From Hoylesella buccalis ATCC 35310 (lineage in GTDB: Bacteria; Bacteroidota; Bacteroidia; Bacteroidales; Bacteroidaceae): DNA of 64,000 nt. Shown piece by piece: positions 36,569 through 46,344 of this stretch (positions are counted from its first letter, which is position 1; the number at the start of each line of letters is the position of its first letter). The stretch lies in contig NZ_ADEG01000086.1 in assembly GCF_000177075.1 (NCBI RefSeq), positions 57,625 through 121,624 of the forward strand, written 5' to 3'. The notes beneath the pieces are model-generated. The model saw only the letters and a program-made list of their open reading frames with translations, ran no database searches and was not told the origin of the DNA. The translations under genes were made by a program, and so were the position numbers.

Positions 36569-36620
36569 TTGTTAACGCAATACTGACACCATACATCAAA
36601 AAGATGCTAATTTAATATTG

Positions 36621-36635
36621 TCGGGGTAGTCCCGA
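36621..36635 (+). promoter_or_regulatory. Short hairpin in the rpsN-rpsH spacer
   Basis: TCGGG (36621-36625) pairs with CCCGA (36631-36635). The same stem with a similar loop occurs at 26074-26088. It could be a regulatory or processing signal. Confidence 0.35.
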
Positions 36636-36654
36636 TTAATTAAACTTTTATAAA

Positions 36655-37050
36655 ATGACAGATCCAATAGCAGATTATCTGACAAGACTCAGAAATGCGA
36701 TTATGGCACATCACCGTGTCGTTGAGATTCCTGCGTCTAACTTGAAAAAGGAGATTACTAAGATCCTTTTCGAGAAGGGATACATCTTGAACTATAAGTT
36801 CATTGAAGATGGTCCTCAGGGAACAATTAAAGTTGCTTTGAAGTATGATTCTACTACAAAGCAGAACGCTATCAAGGAATTGAAGCGAGTGTCTACACCC
36901 GGTTTGCGCCAGTATACCGGTTACAAAGACATGCCGAGAGTAATTAACGGACTAGGTATTGCAATATTATCTACGTCTCAGGGTGTAATGACTGACAAGG
37001 AGGCTACCGCTCAAAAAATTGGCGGTGAGGTTCTTTGCTATGTATATTAA
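36655..37050 (+). CDS. rpsH: 30S ribosomal protein S8
   Basis: 131 residues: MTDPIADYLTRLRNAIMAHH, and the C-terminal NGLGIAILSTSQGVMTDKEA then GGEVLCYVY. Central 16S rRNA-binding protein and, in E. coli, repressor of the spc operon. Confidence 0.97.
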   Translation: MTDPIADYLTRLRNAIMAHHRVVEIPASNLKKEITKILFEKGYILNYKFIEDGPQGTIKVALKYDSTTKQNAIKELKRVSTPGLRQYTGYKDMPRVINGLGIAILSTSQGVMTDKEATAQKIGGEVLCYVY

Positions 37051-37064
37051 TTGGAGGTTAGAAT

Positions 37065-37637
37065 ATGTCAAGAATAGGAAAATTGCCAATTAGTATTCCT
37101 GCAGGAGTAACAGTGAATTTCGACGATAAGACCAATGTCGTTACTGTCAAGGGACCCAAAGGTGAATTAACTCAGGAGATAAATCCTTCTATCAAGCCAT
37201 CCATTAGCGACGGACAAATTACTTTCGAGGTAGATGAGAAAAGTCCGGTAGATTATAAGCAAAAACAAGCTTACCATGGTTTGTATCGTTCTTTAGTCAA
37301 CAATATGGTCGTTGGTGTAAGCGAAGGCTATAGTAAGACACTCGAACTCATCGGTGTTGGTTTCCGTGTATCCAACCAAGGTAACCTTGTAGAGTTCTCT
37401 CTCGGATATACTCACCCAATCTTTATCCAACTTCCAAATGAAGTAAAGGTAGAAACAAAGTCAGAAAGAAATCAAAATCCGCTCATTAAGTTAGAGTCGT
37501 GTGATAAGCAACTGTTAGGTCTCATTTGTGCTAAAATTCGTTCTTTCCGTATGCCTGAGCCTTACAAGGGAAAAGGTATTCTCTTCAAGGGAGAGGTTAT
37601 TCGTAGAAAGTCTGGAAAGACAGCTGCGGCTAAGTAA
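37065..37637 (+). CDS. rplF: 50S ribosomal protein L6
   Basis: 190 residues: MSRIGKLPISIPAGVTV, VKGPKGELTQ, and the C-terminal EPYKGKGILFKGEVIRRKSGK. Lies near the factor-binding site of the 50S subunit. Confidence 0.97.
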   Translation: MSRIGKLPISIPAGVTVNFDDKTNVVTVKGPKGELTQEINPSIKPSISDGQITFEVDEKSPVDYKQKQAYHGLYRSLVNNMVVGVSEGYSKTLELIGVGFRVSNQGNLVEFSLGYTHPIFIQLPNEVKVETKSERNQNPLIKLESCDKQLLGLICAKIRSFRMPEPYKGKGILFKGEVIRRKSGKTAAAK

Positions 37638-37655
37638 TTTTAATTTTTTACGATT

Positions 37656-38000
37656 ATGACAACAAAGAAAGAAAAAAGACGAATGAAGATAAAGTTCCGT
37701 ATTCGTAAGAATGTAAACGGAACAGCTGAGCGCCCACGTTTAAGTGTTTTCCGCTCTAATAAACAGATTTACGCTCAGGTAATTAATGATATAACTGGTA
37801 CAACTCTCGCTTCTGCTTCCTCTTTAGGCTTAGAAAAAATGCCAAAGGATGAACAGGCACAGAAGGTTGGTGAACTCATTGCACAAAAGGCTCAAGCAGC
37901 TGGAGTAGAAGCTGTTGTCTTTGACCGTAATGGTTACCTCTACCATGGTCGTGTTAAGGAGTTGGCTGATGCTGCTCGCAAGGGTGGACTTAATTTTTAA
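37656..38000 (+). CDS. rplR: 50S ribosomal protein L18
   Basis: 114 residues: basic N-terminus, [20 protein letters not shown] and the C-terminal [19 protein letters not shown]. Binds 5S rRNA. Seven bases before rpsE. Confidence 0.97.
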   Translation: MTTKKEKRRMKIKFRIRKNVNGTAERPRLSVFRSNKQIYAQVINDITGTTLASASSLGLEKMPKDEQAQKVGELIAQKAQAAGVEAVVFDRNGYLYHGRVKELADAARKGGLNF

Positions 38001-38006
38001 ACGGTT

Positions 38007-38519
38007 ATGGCAATGAATAAAGTAAAGATAAATAGCGACGTAGAATTAAAAGATCGTTTGGTTGCAATCAACCGTGTTACCAAAGTGACAAAAGGTGGCC
38101 GAACATTCACTTTTGCTGCTATTGTCGTTGTAGGTGATGGCAACGGAATTATTGGCTACGGACTCGGCAAGGCTGGTGAAGTAACATCTGCCATCGCCAA
38201 GGGTACTGAAGCTGCCAAGAAGAATTTGGTGAAGGTTCCAGTATTGAAAGGTACTATTCCTCATGAGATAGAAGCACGTTATAGCGGTGCACGCGTATTC
38301 TTGCGTCCGGCTGCTGCTGGTACAGGACTGGTTGCCGGTGGTGCTATGCGCGCAGTGTTGGACAGTGTTGGTATTACAGATGTGTTGGCTAAGTCGAAGG
38401 GATCTTCTAACCCTCACAACTTGGTTAAAGCCACGATTTTAGCGTTGAGTCAGGTTCGTGATGCATACACCGTCGCAGGCGCACGTGGCATCGAGATGAA
38501 TAAGGTATTTAACGGATAA
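38007..38519 (+). CDS. rpsE: 30S ribosomal protein S5
   Basis: 170 residues: [19 protein letters not shown] (the accuracy-related loop), then [14 protein letters not shown] and GAGPRV-region [13 protein letters not shown], and a C-terminal [17 protein letters not shown] at 38007; MNKVKIN at 38013 is possible. Confidence 0.97.
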   Translation: MAMNKVKINSDVELKDRLVAINRVTKVTKGGRTFTFAAIVVVGDGNGIIGYGLGKAGEVTSAIAKGTEAAKKNLVKVPVLKGTIPHEIEARYSGARVFLRPAAAGTGLVAGGAMRAVLDSVGITDVLAKSKGSSNPHNLVKATILALSQVRDAYTVAGARGIEMNKVFNG

Positions 38520-38531
38520 GGAGACTGAAGA

Positions 38532-38708
38532 ATGGCAACAATAAAAGTAAAGCAAATCAAGAGTAAAATTGGCGCTCCTGTGGACCAGAAGAAAACACTG
38601 CTGGCACTGGGACTTCATAAAATCTCTCAGATTGTTGAAGTCGAGGATACTCCAAGTATGCGTGGTATGATTCGGAAGGTACATCATTTAGTATCCGTCG
38701 TTGAATAG
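38532..38708 (+). CDS. rpmD: 50S ribosomal protein L30
   Basis: 58 residues: [27 protein letters not shown] and [12 protein letters not shown], a normal L30. It lies 12 bases after rpsE and 22 before rplO, in the expected place. Confidence 0.95.
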   Translation: MATIKVKQIKSKIGAPVDQKKTLLALGLHKISQIVEVEDTPSMRGMIRKVHHLVSVVE

Positions 38709-38730
38709 TAATCTTTTAAGAAGTAAAATC

Positions 38731-39177
38731 ATGAAATTATATAATTTGAAACCAGCAGAAGGCTCTACTCATTCACGTCGTCGTATTGGTCGTGGTCCAG
38801 GTTCTGGACTCGGCGGAACTTCTACCCGTGGACACAAAGGAGCCAAATCTCGTTCTGGTTATAAAAAGAAGATCGGATTTGAAGGTGGTCAGATGCCACT
38901 TCAGCGCCGTGTTCCCAAAGGTGGCTTCAAGAATATCAACCGCAAGGAATATTTCGCTGTAAACTTGTCGACACTCCAGACGTTAGCAGAAGAAAAGAAC
39001 CTTACCAAGATTGGAATCGCCGAGTTGGTGGCAGCTGGCCTAACCAATGGCAAGAAGCTTGTAAAAATCTTAGGAAACGGTGAACTGACAGCTAAAATTG
39101 ATGTAGAAGCAAATGCATTCTCAAAAACTGCTGAAGAGGCAATCAAGGCAGTAGGTGGTAACACAACTAGAATCTAA
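38731..39177 (+). CDS. rplO: 50S ribosomal protein L15
   Basis: 148 residues from [18 protein letters not shown]; the open frame extends back to 38701 but that part overlaps the end of rpm[25 protein letters not shown] and [18 protein letters not shown] are diagnostic. Three bases before secY. Confidence 0.96.
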   Translation: MKLYNLKPAEGSTHSRRRIGRGPGSGLGGTSTRGHKGAKSRSGYKKKIGFEGGQMPLQRRVPKGGFKNINRKEYFAVNLSTLQTLAEEKNLTKIGIAELVAAGLTNGKKLVKILGNGELTAKIDVEANAFSKTAEEAIKAVGGNTTRI

Positions 39178-39180
39178 GTA

Positions 39181-40518
39181 ATGAAAAAGTTTATTGAGAC
39201 ACTAAAGAACTGTTGGAAGATTGAGGATTTGCGCCAGCGTCTCCTCATAACTCTTCTATTTACGGCCATCTATCGTTTTGGCTCGTTTGTAGTACTGCCG
39301 GGTATTAATCCTGCTTCGTTAGGACAACTCCAAAAGCAGACTGAAGGCGGCTTGATGTCGCTGCTTGACATGTTCTCTGGTGGTGCATTCTCAAATGCGT
39401 CCATATTCGCACTTGGGATTATGCCCTATATCTCAGCTTCTATCGTTATGCAACTTCTAGCTGTTGCTGTACCTTATTTCCAAAAGATGCAACGCGAGGG
39501 TGAGAGTGGTCGGAAGAAGATTAGCATGTACACTCGGTATCTGACAGTATTTATTTTGCTGTTACAGGCTCCTAGTTACTTGATGAACCTGAAGTATCAG
39601 GCTTCACAGGCTTTGGCTACAGGTATCTCATGGACAGTCTTTATGATTCCGGCTACCATTATCCTGGCTGCAGGCAGCATGTTCATCCTTTGGCTAGGTG
39701 AACGGATAACAGATAAGGGTGTAGGTAACGGTATCTCATTAATTATCATGATTGGTATCATCGCCCGCCTTCCTCAGGCTTTCGTTCAAGAGGCAGGTTC
39801 ACGCTTAACAGCCATTAGCGGTGGTGGATTGATTATGTTTATCGTTGAGTTGCTGATTCTCTTTGGCGTGGTCTGTGCTGCAATCTTGCTGGTACAGGGA
39901 ACACGTAAAGTTCCTGTGCAATATGCCAAACGTCTGGTGGGCAACAAGCAATATGGTGGTGCACGTCAGTACATCCCATTAAAACTGTTCGCGGCCAACG
40001 TAATGCCTATCATCTTTGCTCAAGCATTGATGTTTATTCCTTTGGCTATTGTTCAGTATCAGTCTGATAATGCATCTCCGATAGTTCGTTCTCTCATGGA
40101 CCCTCACAGCTTGTTGTATAATGTCATCTATGTGATTCTGATTATAGCATTTACATATTTCTATACGGCTATTACTTTGAATCCTGTTCAGATGGCAGAA
40201 GACATGAAGCGCAATAATGGTTTCATTCCGGGGATTAGACCTGGTAAGGATACAGCCGAGTACATTGATACGATTATGTCTCGCTTGACCTTTCCTGGCT
40301 CGTTGTTTATTGCTTTTATAGCGATTATGCCAGCTTTAGCTGGTCTGTTGAACGTACAGCAAGGTTTCTCACAGTTCTTCGGAGGTACGTCTCTCTTGAT
40401 TCTCGTTGGTGTCGTTATAGATACGCTGCAGCAAATAGAGAGCCACTTGTTGATGCGTCATTACGATGGACTGCTAAACGTGGGACACACGAGAGGTAAT
40501 CATGTATCAGCCTACTAA
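39181..40518 (+). CDS. secY: Preprotein translocase subunit SecY
   Basis: 445 residues with ten hydrophobic segments. Visible blocks: GGAFSNASIFALGIMPYISASI, the cytoplasmic loop QREGESGRKK, LGERITDKGVGNGISL and PVQMAEDMKRNNGFIPGIRPGK before the last helices. It forms the protein-conducting channel with SecE and SecG. The last ~15 residues (LLNVGHTRGNHVSAY) keep the final AY but are otherwise unusual compared with the GRIxGR-type end I expect. The gene downstream, map, is degenerate. Confidence 0.96.
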   Translation: MKKFIETLKNCWKIEDLRQRLLITLLFTAIYRFGSFVVLPGINPASLGQLQKQTEGGLMSLLDMFSGGAFSNASIFALGIMPYISASIVMQLLAVAVPYFQKMQREGESGRKKISMYTRYLTVFILLLQAPSYLMNLKYQASQALATGISWTVFMIPATIILAAGSMFILWLGERITDKGVGNGISLIIMIGIIARLPQAFVQEAGSRLTAISGGGLIMFIVELLILFGVVCAAILLVQGTRKVPVQYAKRLVGNKQYGGARQYIPLKLFAANVMPIIFAQALMFIPLAIVQYQSDNASPIVRSLMDPHSLLYNVIYVILIIAFTYFYTAITLNPVQMAEDMKRNNGFIPGIRPGKDTAEYIDTIMSRLTFPGSLFIAFIAIMPALAGLLNVQQGFSQFFGGTSLLILVGVVIDTLQQIESHLLMRHYDGLLNVGHTRGNHVSAY

Positions 40519-40532
40519 TCTTTAGTCTGAGA

Positions 40533-40909
40533 GTGAATATATTCTTAAAGACTGAAGATAAAATAGACTTGATGCGTTAGACATAACATCTGACAGGAGC
40601 AACGCTCACTGATGTTGGTAAGTCTGTCAATGAAGGTGTCACGACACCTCTGTTGGATTGCTTAACTAACGTGTTTTGTTAGAGATTGCGAATCACCCCG
40701 AGCTTGTTGAATAATCCATACTCGTATGGAGATTCATTCCCGGAGAACATCTCTGCCTCTATCAATTTTGTAGTTCCACATGGCATTCCAGACAAGCAAC
40801 GATTTTGCGTGAGGGTGACATCAGCCCAATCGCAGTTGCCATTCATCATGGCCAAGTGGAGATTTTATCAACGTTTAAGAATATTGAACTTTTAGAAAGA
40901 AATAATTAA
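40533..40909 (+). pseudogene. map: Methionine aminopeptidase remnant (map), internally deleted
   Basis: The N-terminal part is recognisable from a GTG at 40533 (NIFLKTEDKIDLMR), then stops at 40578 and 40584. The same frame continues LTGATLTDVGKSVNEGVTT, another stop, then NNPYSYGDSFPENISASINFVV and HGIPDK. A one-base loss shifts the frame, which then reads ILREGDIS and jumps straight to the enzyme's C-terminus (HHGQVEILSTFKNIELL), ending 2 bases before infA. About 140-150 internal codons are gone, including all five metal ligands of the family. Position between secY and infA is the standard place for map in this phylum. Another map copy must serve the cell; none is in this window. Confidence 0.9.
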
Positions 40910-40911
40910 TT

Positions 40912-41130
40912 ATGGCTAAACAGTCCGCAATAGAGCAAGACGGAACCATCGTGGAGAGTTTATCTAACGCAATGTTTCGCGTAGAGCTTGAAAACGGTGT
41001 GGAGATTATAGCACATATCTCAGGAAAAATGAGAATGCACTATATCAAGATCCTGCCTGGTGACAAGGTGAAGGTCGAAATGAGTCCTTACGATTTGACT
41101 AAAGGCAGAATCGTTTTCAGATATAAATAA
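40912..41130 (+). CDS. infA: Translation initiation factor IF-1
   Basis: 72 residues: [29 protein letters not shown] and [19 protein letters not shown], the OB-fold of IF-1. It blocks the A site during initiation. It begins right after the map remnant. Confidence 0.97.
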   Translation: MAKQSAIEQDGTIVESLSNAMFRVELENGVEIIAHISGKMRMHYIKILPGDKVKVEMSPYDLTKGRIVFRYK

Positions 41131-41143
41131 TCAAGTATAAGAT

Positions 41144-41260
41144 ATGAAGACAAGAGCATCATTAAAGAAACGTACACCCGACTGTAAGATCGTTCGTCGT
41201 AAAGGTCGTCTGTTCGTCATTAACAAGAAAAACCCGAAGTTTAAATTACGTCAGGGCTAA
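41144..41260 (+). CDS. rpmJ: 50S ribosomal protein L36 (zinc-free type)
   Basis: 38 residues: [19 protein letters not shown], then [16 protein letters not shown]. Of the usual Cys-Cys-Cys-His zinc ligands only one Cys (Cys14) remains, so this is the C-minus form, typical of low-zinc adapted ribosomes. 14 bases after infA. Confidence 0.95.
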   Translation: MKTRASLKKRTPDCKIVRRKGRLFVINKKNPKFKLRQG

Positions 41261-41355
41261 AAAAAAAGATGAAGTGTTGTATCTCTTTCAATGAGAATTG
41301 AAGTGTGCAGCTCAAATCCAATTAAAGTTATTTATTTTATTAATTTTATCAACAA

Positions 41356-41736
41356 ATGGCAATAAGAATTGTTGGAGTAGATTTGCCCCAGAATAAGCGT
41401 GGCGAAATCGCATTGACCTATATCTATGGTATTGGTCGAAGTAGTTCAGCAAAGATATTGGATAAGGCTGGTGTAAACCGTGACTTGAAGGTTAGTGAAT
41501 GGACTGACGACCAAGCAGCCAAGATCCGTGAAATTATCGGTGCTGAATTCAAAGTAGAAGGTGATCTCCGCTCAGAGATCCAGATGAATATCAAGCGACT
41601 GATGGATATTGGTTGTTATCGTGGCGTTAGACATCGTAATGGTCTTCCAGTTCGTGGTCAGAGCACCAAAAACAATGCTCGTACACGTAAGGGTAGAAAG
41701 AAGACTGTTGCTAATAAGAAGAAGGCTACTAAGTAA
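41356..41736 (+). CDS. rpsM: 30S ribosomal protein S13
   Basis: 126 residues: [52 protein letters not shown] and a lysine-rich tail. Contacts the P-site tRNA and bridges to the large subunit. Confidence 0.97.
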   Translation: MAIRIVGVDLPQNKRGEIALTYIYGIGRSSSAKILDKAGVNRDLKVSEWTDDQAAKIREIIGAEFKVEGDLRSEIQMNIKRLMDIGCYRGVRHRNGLPVRGQSTKNNARTRKGRKKTVANKKKATK

Positions 41737-41820
41737 ATTTAGTTGAGAGTTGAGGGTTGAGAATTCATTTTTCTCAATACATTAAAACTTAAACTCCTAA
41801 CTTTTAAACTAAAAAAGATT

Positions 41821-42210
41821 ATGGCAAAGAAAACAACAGCTTCAAAGAAGAGGAATGTAAGAGTTGATGCACTGGGACAGTTGCATGTTCACAGCTCATT
41901 TAATAATATTATCGTTTCATTGGCAAACAGCGAAGGTCAGGTTATATCTTGGTCTTCAGCAGGTAAGATGGGCTTCCGTGGCTCTAAGAAAAATACTCCC
42001 TACGCTGCACAGATGGCAGGTGAGGATTGCGCTAAAGTCGCTTTCGACTTAGGATTGCGTAAGGTTAGAGCGTTCGTTAAAGGGCCTGGAAATGGTCGTG
42101 AGTCTGCTATTCGTGCGGTTCATGCTGCAGGAATTGAGATTACAGAGATTATTGATGTCACCCCATTGCCACACAATGGATGCCGTCCACCAAAGAGACG
42201 TAAGGTATAA
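41821..42210 (+). CDS. rpsK: 30S ribosomal protein S11
   Basis: 129 residues: [39 protein letters not shown], and the C-terminal [18 protein letters not shown]. Platform protein of the 30S subunit. Confidence 0.97.
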   Translation: MAKKTTASKKRNVRVDALGQLHVHSSFNNIIVSLANSEGQVISWSSAGKMGFRGSKKNTPYAAQMAGEDCAKVAFDLGLRKVRAFVKGPGNGRESAIRAVHAAGIEITEIIDVTPLPHNGCRPPKRRKV

Positions 42211-42221
42211 ATTCTTATCTT

Positions 42222-42245
42222 GAGCCTGGTTTAACTGTCAGGCTC
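42222..42245 (+). promoter_or_regulatory. Hairpin in the rpsK-rpsD spacer, candidate S4 regulatory site
   Basis: GAGCCTG (42222-42228) pairs with CAGGCTC (42239-42245), 10-base loop, no T-run. It lies 39 bases upstream of rpsD. S4 autoregulates in many bacteria; nothing beyond the hairpin supports that here. Confidence 0.35.
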
Positions 42246-42283
42246 CTGATATTATCACTAGAATAAGTTTATTTTTTTATATT

Positions 42284-42889
42284 ATGGCTAGATACATAGG
42301 TCCGAAATCTAAAATTGCACGTCGATTTGGTGAACCCATCTTCGGCGCTGACAAAGTTTTGTCCAAGAGAAACTTCCCTCCTGGACAGCATGGTAATAAC
42401 AGACGCAGGAAGATGTCTGAGTTTGGTGCCATGTTGGCAGAGAAGCAAAAGGCAAAGTACACGTATGGTGTACTTGAGCGCCAGTTCCGTAATATGTTTG
42501 AGAAGGCTGCAAAGTCTGATGGAATTACCGGTGAGGTTCTCCTTCAGAACCTTGAATGCCGTCTTGACAATGTGGTCTTCCGTATGGGTATAGCCCCAAC
42601 GCGTGCCGCAGCTCGTCAAATGGTTGGGCATAAGCATATCGTTGTTGATGGAAGTGTTGTCAATATACCATCTTATGCAGTTAAACCAGGTCAGATAGTG
42701 GGTGTACGAGAGAAAGCAAAGTCTCTCGAGGTCATCGAGGCTTCTCTGGCTGGTTTCAACCATAGTAAATATCCTTGGATCGAGTGGGATGAGAATTCAA
42801 AGAGTGGTAAGTTCTTGCATCTGCCAGAACGTGCTGACATCCCTGAGAATATTAAGGAACAGTTAATCGTTGAGTTGTACTCTAAATAA
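42284..42889 (+). CDS. rpsD: 30S ribosomal protein S4
   Basis: 201 residues: [34 protein letters not shown], then the S4 RNA-binding domain ([34 protein letters not shown]). Early 16S-binding assembly protein; zinc-free form. Confidence 0.97.
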   Translation: MARYIGPKSKIARRFGEPIFGADKVLSKRNFPPGQHGNNRRRKMSEFGAMLAEKQKAKYTYGVLERQFRNMFEKAAKSDGITGEVLLQNLECRLDNVVFRMGIAPTRAAARQMVGHKHIVVDGSVVNIPSYAVKPGQIVGVREKAKSLEVIEASLAGFNHSKYPWIEWDENSKSGKFLHLPERADIPENIKEQLIVELYSK

Positions 42890-42901
42890 ATCATTAAATT
42901 A

Positions 42902-43894
42902 ATGGCGATATTAGCATTTCAAAAACCTGATAAAGTAGTAATGTTGGAGGCTGACGACAAGTTCGGTAAATTTGAATTTCGTCCACTTGAGCCTGGCTTT
43001 GGTATTACCATCGGTAATTCATTGCGCCGCATTCTCCTTTCATCACTTGAAGGCTATGCTATCAATACCATTCGTATAGCTGGTGTTGAGCATGAATTTT
43101 CTTCAGTGCCTGGTGTAAAGGAAGATGTTACCAACATTATCTTGAATCTCAAGCAAGTTCGATTCAAGCAAGTAGTAGAAGAATTCGAGAATGAGAAAGT
43201 TAGTATCACCGTAGAGAATTCCACTGAGTTCAAAGCGGGCGATATCGGTAAGTATCTGACTGGATTTGAAGTGTTAAATCCTGATTTGGTGATTTGTCAT
43301 TTAGATGCTAAAGCTTCCATGCAGATAGACTTGACCATCAATCAAGGACGTGGATACGTTCCCGCTGATGAGAACCGTCAATTCTGCACGGATGTTAATG
43401 TCCTCCCAATCGATTCAATCTACACCCCAATCCGTAATGTTAAATACTCAGTAGAGCCTTATCGTGTTGAACAAAAAACCGACTACGACAAGCTTGTCAT
43501 TGAGGTAACAACGGATGGTTCCCTATCCCCAAAGGATGCACTGAAAGAAGCTGCCAAGATTCTTATCTATCACTTCATGTTGTTCTCGGATGAAAAGATA
43601 ACACTCGAAAATCCGGATCAGGACGACAACCAGGAGTTTGATGAGGAAGTGTTGCGCATGCGTCAATTGCTTAAGACGAAACTTATTGACTTGAACCTTA
43701 GTGTTCGCGCACTCAATTGCCTCAAGGCAGCTGAAGTTGAAACTCTCGGTGACTTGGTGCAGTACAACAAGACAGACTTATTGAAGTTCCGCAACTTTGG
43801 AAAGAAATCGCTTTCAGAGCTTGATGATTTGCTCGAAAGTCTGAATCTATCATTTGGAACCGATACATCAAAGTATAAACTGGATAAGGAGTAA
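42902..43894 (+). CDS. rpoA: DNA-directed RNA polymerase subunit alpha
   Basis: 330 residues. The N-terminal assembly domain has [28 protein letters not shown]; the C-terminal domain has [22 protein letters not shown] and [16 protein letters not shown], which bind upstream promoter DNA and regulators. Assembles with beta, beta-prime and sigma. A 172-base spacer with degenerate repeats precedes rplQ. Confidence 0.97.
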   Translation: MAILAFQKPDKVVMLEADDKFGKFEFRPLEPGFGITIGNSLRRILLSSLEGYAINTIRIAGVEHEFSSVPGVKEDVTNIILNLKQVRFKQVVEEFENEKVSITVENSTEFKAGDIGKYLTGFEVLNPDLVICHLDAKASMQIDLTINQGRGYVPADENRQFCTDVNVLPIDSIYTPIRNVKYSVEPYRVEQKTDYDKLVIEVTTDGSLSPKDALKEAAKILIYHFMLFSDEKITLENPDQDDNQEFDEEVLRMRQLLKTKLIDLNLSVRALNCLKAAEVETLGDLVQYNKTDLLKFRNFGKKSLSELDDLLESLNLSFGTDTSKYKLDKE

Positions 43895-43904
43895 GGTTTT
43901 AGTA

Positions 43905-43970
43905 TGTGAGTTATTAAGTTCTTATGTAGTTGAGTTTAGAAGTTTAGGTTTGGATGTATTGAGTAATCAA
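43905..43970. repeat. Degenerate GAGTT/AAGTT-type repeat in the rpoA-rplQ spacer
   Basis: GTGAGTTATTAAGTTCTTAT and the following GTTGA, GTTTAGAA, GTTTAGG units resemble the 8-bp-period family at 1-152 but with irregular spacing. Confidence 0.4.
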
Positions 43971-44066
43971 TATTCAGAACTATGAATGAGTAAACCTTCT
44001 ATCTACTTGAATCTATAACGTCTATATTAGTAAATCCACTCTCATCCAAAACGAACAAAACAAAAA

Positions 44067-44672
44067 ATGAGACACAATAAAAAATTCAACCACTTAGGTC
44101 GTACTGCATCTCATCGTGATGCTATGCTTGCTAACATGGCAGTATCTCTGATTATGCACAAAAGAATCACTACGACCCTCGCAAAGGCAAAGGCTTTAAA
44201 AAAGTATGTAGAGCCACTGATTACTCGTTCAAAGGACGATACGACCAATTCGCGTCGTGTTGTTTTCCGCTACCTCCAGAAAAAAGAAGCTGTAACAGAA
44301 CTGTACAAGACTGTAGCTCCAAAAGTAGGAGACCGTCCAGGCGGTTACACCCGTGTAATCAAGCTGGGTACTCGTCAAGGTGATGCTGCTCAGATTGCTT
44401 TTATCGAGTTAGTTGATTTTGATGACAATATGGCAAAGACTGAGAAAACAGCTAAGAAAACTCGTCGTAGCCGTCGTTCTTCAGGTAAGAAGAATGATGA
44501 AGCTGCTAAGGCTGATAGTGCTGTTGAAACAGACGATGTTGTTAAGGCAGAGACAGCCGAAGAAACTTCGAAAGAGGCTTCTGAAGCTAAAGCCAAAGAA
44601 GATGTTTCTGAAGCAACAGCTAAAGAAGATGCTTCTGAAGCAAAGGCACAAGACGAAAAGGAAGCTAAGTAA
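44067..44672 (+). CDS. rplQ: 50S ribosomal protein L17 with extended Lys/Glu/Ala-rich tail
   Basis: 201 residues. The first ~120 are a normal L17: [35 protein letters not shown] [21 protein letters not shown], and [13 protein letters not shown]. The last ~75 residues are a low-complexity charged extension with imperfect repeats ([25 protein letters not shown]), at DNA level ~27-base units. Extended L17 tails occur in Bacteroidota; their role is unknown. Last gene of the long ribosomal string, followed by a strong terminator. Confidence 0.95.
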   Translation: MRHNKKFNHLGRTASHRDAMLANMAVSLIMHKRITTTLAKAKALKKYVEPLITRSKDDTTNSRRVVFRYLQKKEAVTELYKTVAPKVGDRPGGYTRVIKLGTRQGDAAQIAFIELVDFDDNMAKTEKTAKKTRRSRRSSGKKNDEAAKADSAVETDDVVKAETAEETSKEASEAKAKEDVSEATAKEDASEAKAQDEKEAK

Positions 44673-44697
44673 ATTTTACCATATTGGTTTCAATATA

Positions 44698-44737
44698 AAC
44701 GCTCTCATCCAATTGGGTTGAGAGCGTTTTTTTATAA
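44698..44737 (+). terminator. Terminator of the ribosomal protein gene string
   Basis: AACGCTCTCA (44698-44707) pairs with TGAGAGCGTT (44719-44728) and is followed by a T-run. It is 25 bases past the rplQ stop. Confidence 0.9.
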
Positions 44738-44796
44738 GTACACTCGGCATCAGCACTATCTAATGGGTAAGTCCCGATTAAGTCCTTGTGGCAGAA

Positions 44797-44835
44797 ACTA
44801 CATAGTCGTACCTTGAAGACTATTTAGTCGTCCTT
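44797..44835. repeat. 22-bp-period direct repeat upstream of radical SAM gene
   Basis: ACTACATAGTCGTACCTT (44797-44814) and ACTATTTAGTCGTCCTT (44819-44835) are imperfect direct copies, ~70-110 bases before the radical SAM start. A possible binding site for a regulator, or intergenic repeat. Confidence 0.3.
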
Positions 44836-44904
44836 CTATCGCTCTCCGTATACTTTTTCAGATAATCATGCGTTATTGTCATAGCATCTTAAAAAAAAGA
44901 TAGA

Positions 44905-46344
44905 ATGAGAGTTAAGATGATACTACCTGCATTGCAGGAGGCAGAAAGTCCTTATTGGCGACCTATAAAGTATTCACTTTTTCCCCCTTTGGGACTGGCA
45001 ACACTCGCTGCCTATTTCTCCTATGATGACGATGTGGTGATTCAAGATCAGCATGTTGAGAAACTGGTCCTTGATGACACGCCTGATTTGGTTTGTATAC
45101 AAGTGTATGTTACTAATGCCTATCGTGCCTATAAGATTGCCGATAGTTATCGACAAAGAGGGGTATTTGTAGCTCTAGGTGGTCTACATGTAACCAGTCT
45201 TCCTGATGAAGCATCACTTCATGCTGATACCATATTATTAGGTCCAGGGGAGGAAGCATTTCCTCGTTTTATCAAGGACTTGCGTGAGGGGCATCCGCAA
45301 AAGAGGTATGTTGCCAGTTGGAGAAGTCTGGAGAACATACCTCCTGTCCGTCGCGACCTCATCAAGAGGGAAAAGTATTTCGTACCGAATTCCCTTGTTG
45401 TATCAAGAGGCTGTCCTCATCATTGTGATTTCTGCTATAAAGATGCTTTTTATGGTAAGGGGAAATCATTTTACACACAAAAGGTAGATGATGCATTAGC
45501 AGAGATTGACAGGCTTCCTGGCAGACATCTTTATTTTCTTGATGACCATTTGTTGGGTAACCCCCGGTTCGCATCCGAGTTGTTCGATGGAATGCGTGGT
45601 ATGGGCAGGGTGTTCCAAAGTGCCGCTACTGTTGCTTCGGTATTAAATGGCAATCTGATAGAGAAGGCAGCAGAGGCTGGTTTACGTAGTTTGTTCCTGG
45701 GTTTCGAGACGTTTTCTCCAGAGAACCTTCGTTCCAGTAACAAATTACAAAACTTATCAAAAGATTATGTGGCTGCTGTTGAACGACTTCATCGTCTTGG
45801 CATCATGATCAATGGTAGTTTTGTTTTCGGCCTTGACCACGATGATAAAGATGTATTCCATAGGACTGTTGATTGGGGGATTGAGCATAGTATCACCACC
45901 GCAACGTTCCACATTCTAACTCCTTACCCAGGAACGCGACTTTTTCAGCAAATGGAACGGGACGGTCGCATTACATCACATGATTGGAGCAAGTACGACA
46001 CTAGGACTGTCGTTTACAAGACGATGGGCTTGTCTACAGAAGAGTTAAAACAAGGCTATGATTGGGCTTATCGCGAGTTTTACTCATGGAAAAACATCTT
46101 CAATGCAAGTTTTGGTCATGACAATCTGAAGCAGCAGTTCGCCCATTTATTTTATATGGGCGGATGGAAGAAGTTTGAGCCATTTTGGAATTTTATGATT
46201 CAGTATGGTAATCTGAATCGTATGTTGCCTGTGTTGGAAAGTCTGTTAACTAACACTGGTGGTCATAGAAATAAAAAAAACTCCAAATCTAAATATGGAG
46301 ATCCTAAGAATAAACTGCCCTATGAGAAAATGTCAAGCTATTGA
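44905..46344 (+). CDS. B12-binding domain radical SAM protein
   Basis: 479 residues. The N-terminal ~140 residues form a cobalamin-binding-like Rossmann domain (FPPLGLATLAAYF, VCIQVYVTNAYRAYKIADSYRQRGVFVALGGLHVT, LLGPGEEAFP). The radical SAM core follows with cluster motif CPHHCDFC (Cys170, 174, 177), then LYFLDDHLLGN and GFETFSPENL. The C-terminal region has HILTPYPGTRLFQQMERDGRI, seen in many B12-radical SAM methyltransferase-like enzymes. Reaction and substrate cannot be told. No partner enzymes are adjacent; the next gene is a hydrolase ~140 bases later. Confidence 0.87.
   Translation: MRVKMILPALQEAESPYWRPIKYSLFPPLGLATLAAYFSYDDDVVIQDQHVEKLVLDDTPDLVCIQVYVTNAYRAYKIADSYRQRGVFVALGGLHVTSLPDEASLHADTILLGPGEEAFPRFIKDLREGHPQKRYVASWRSLENIPPVRRDLIKREKYFVPNSLVVSRGCPHHCDFCYKDAFYGKGKSFYTQKVDDALAEIDRLPGRHLYFLDDHLLGNPRFASELFDGMRGMGRVFQSAATVASVLNGNLIEKAAEAGLRSLFLGFETFSPENLRSSNKLQNLSKDYVAAVERLHRLGIMINGSFVFGLDHDDKDVFHRTVDWGIEHSITTATFHILTPYPGTRLFQQMERDGRITSHDWSKYDTRTVVYKTMGLSTEELKQGYDWAYREFYSWKNIFNASFGHDNLKQQFAHLFYMGGWKKFEPFWNFMIQYGNLNRMLPVLESLLTNTGGHRNKKNSKSKYGDPKNKLPYEKMSSY

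Noticed and set aside
40686..40895. 69-residue frame between secY and infA as a gene
   Set aside because: It is a mix of two frames of the map remnant.
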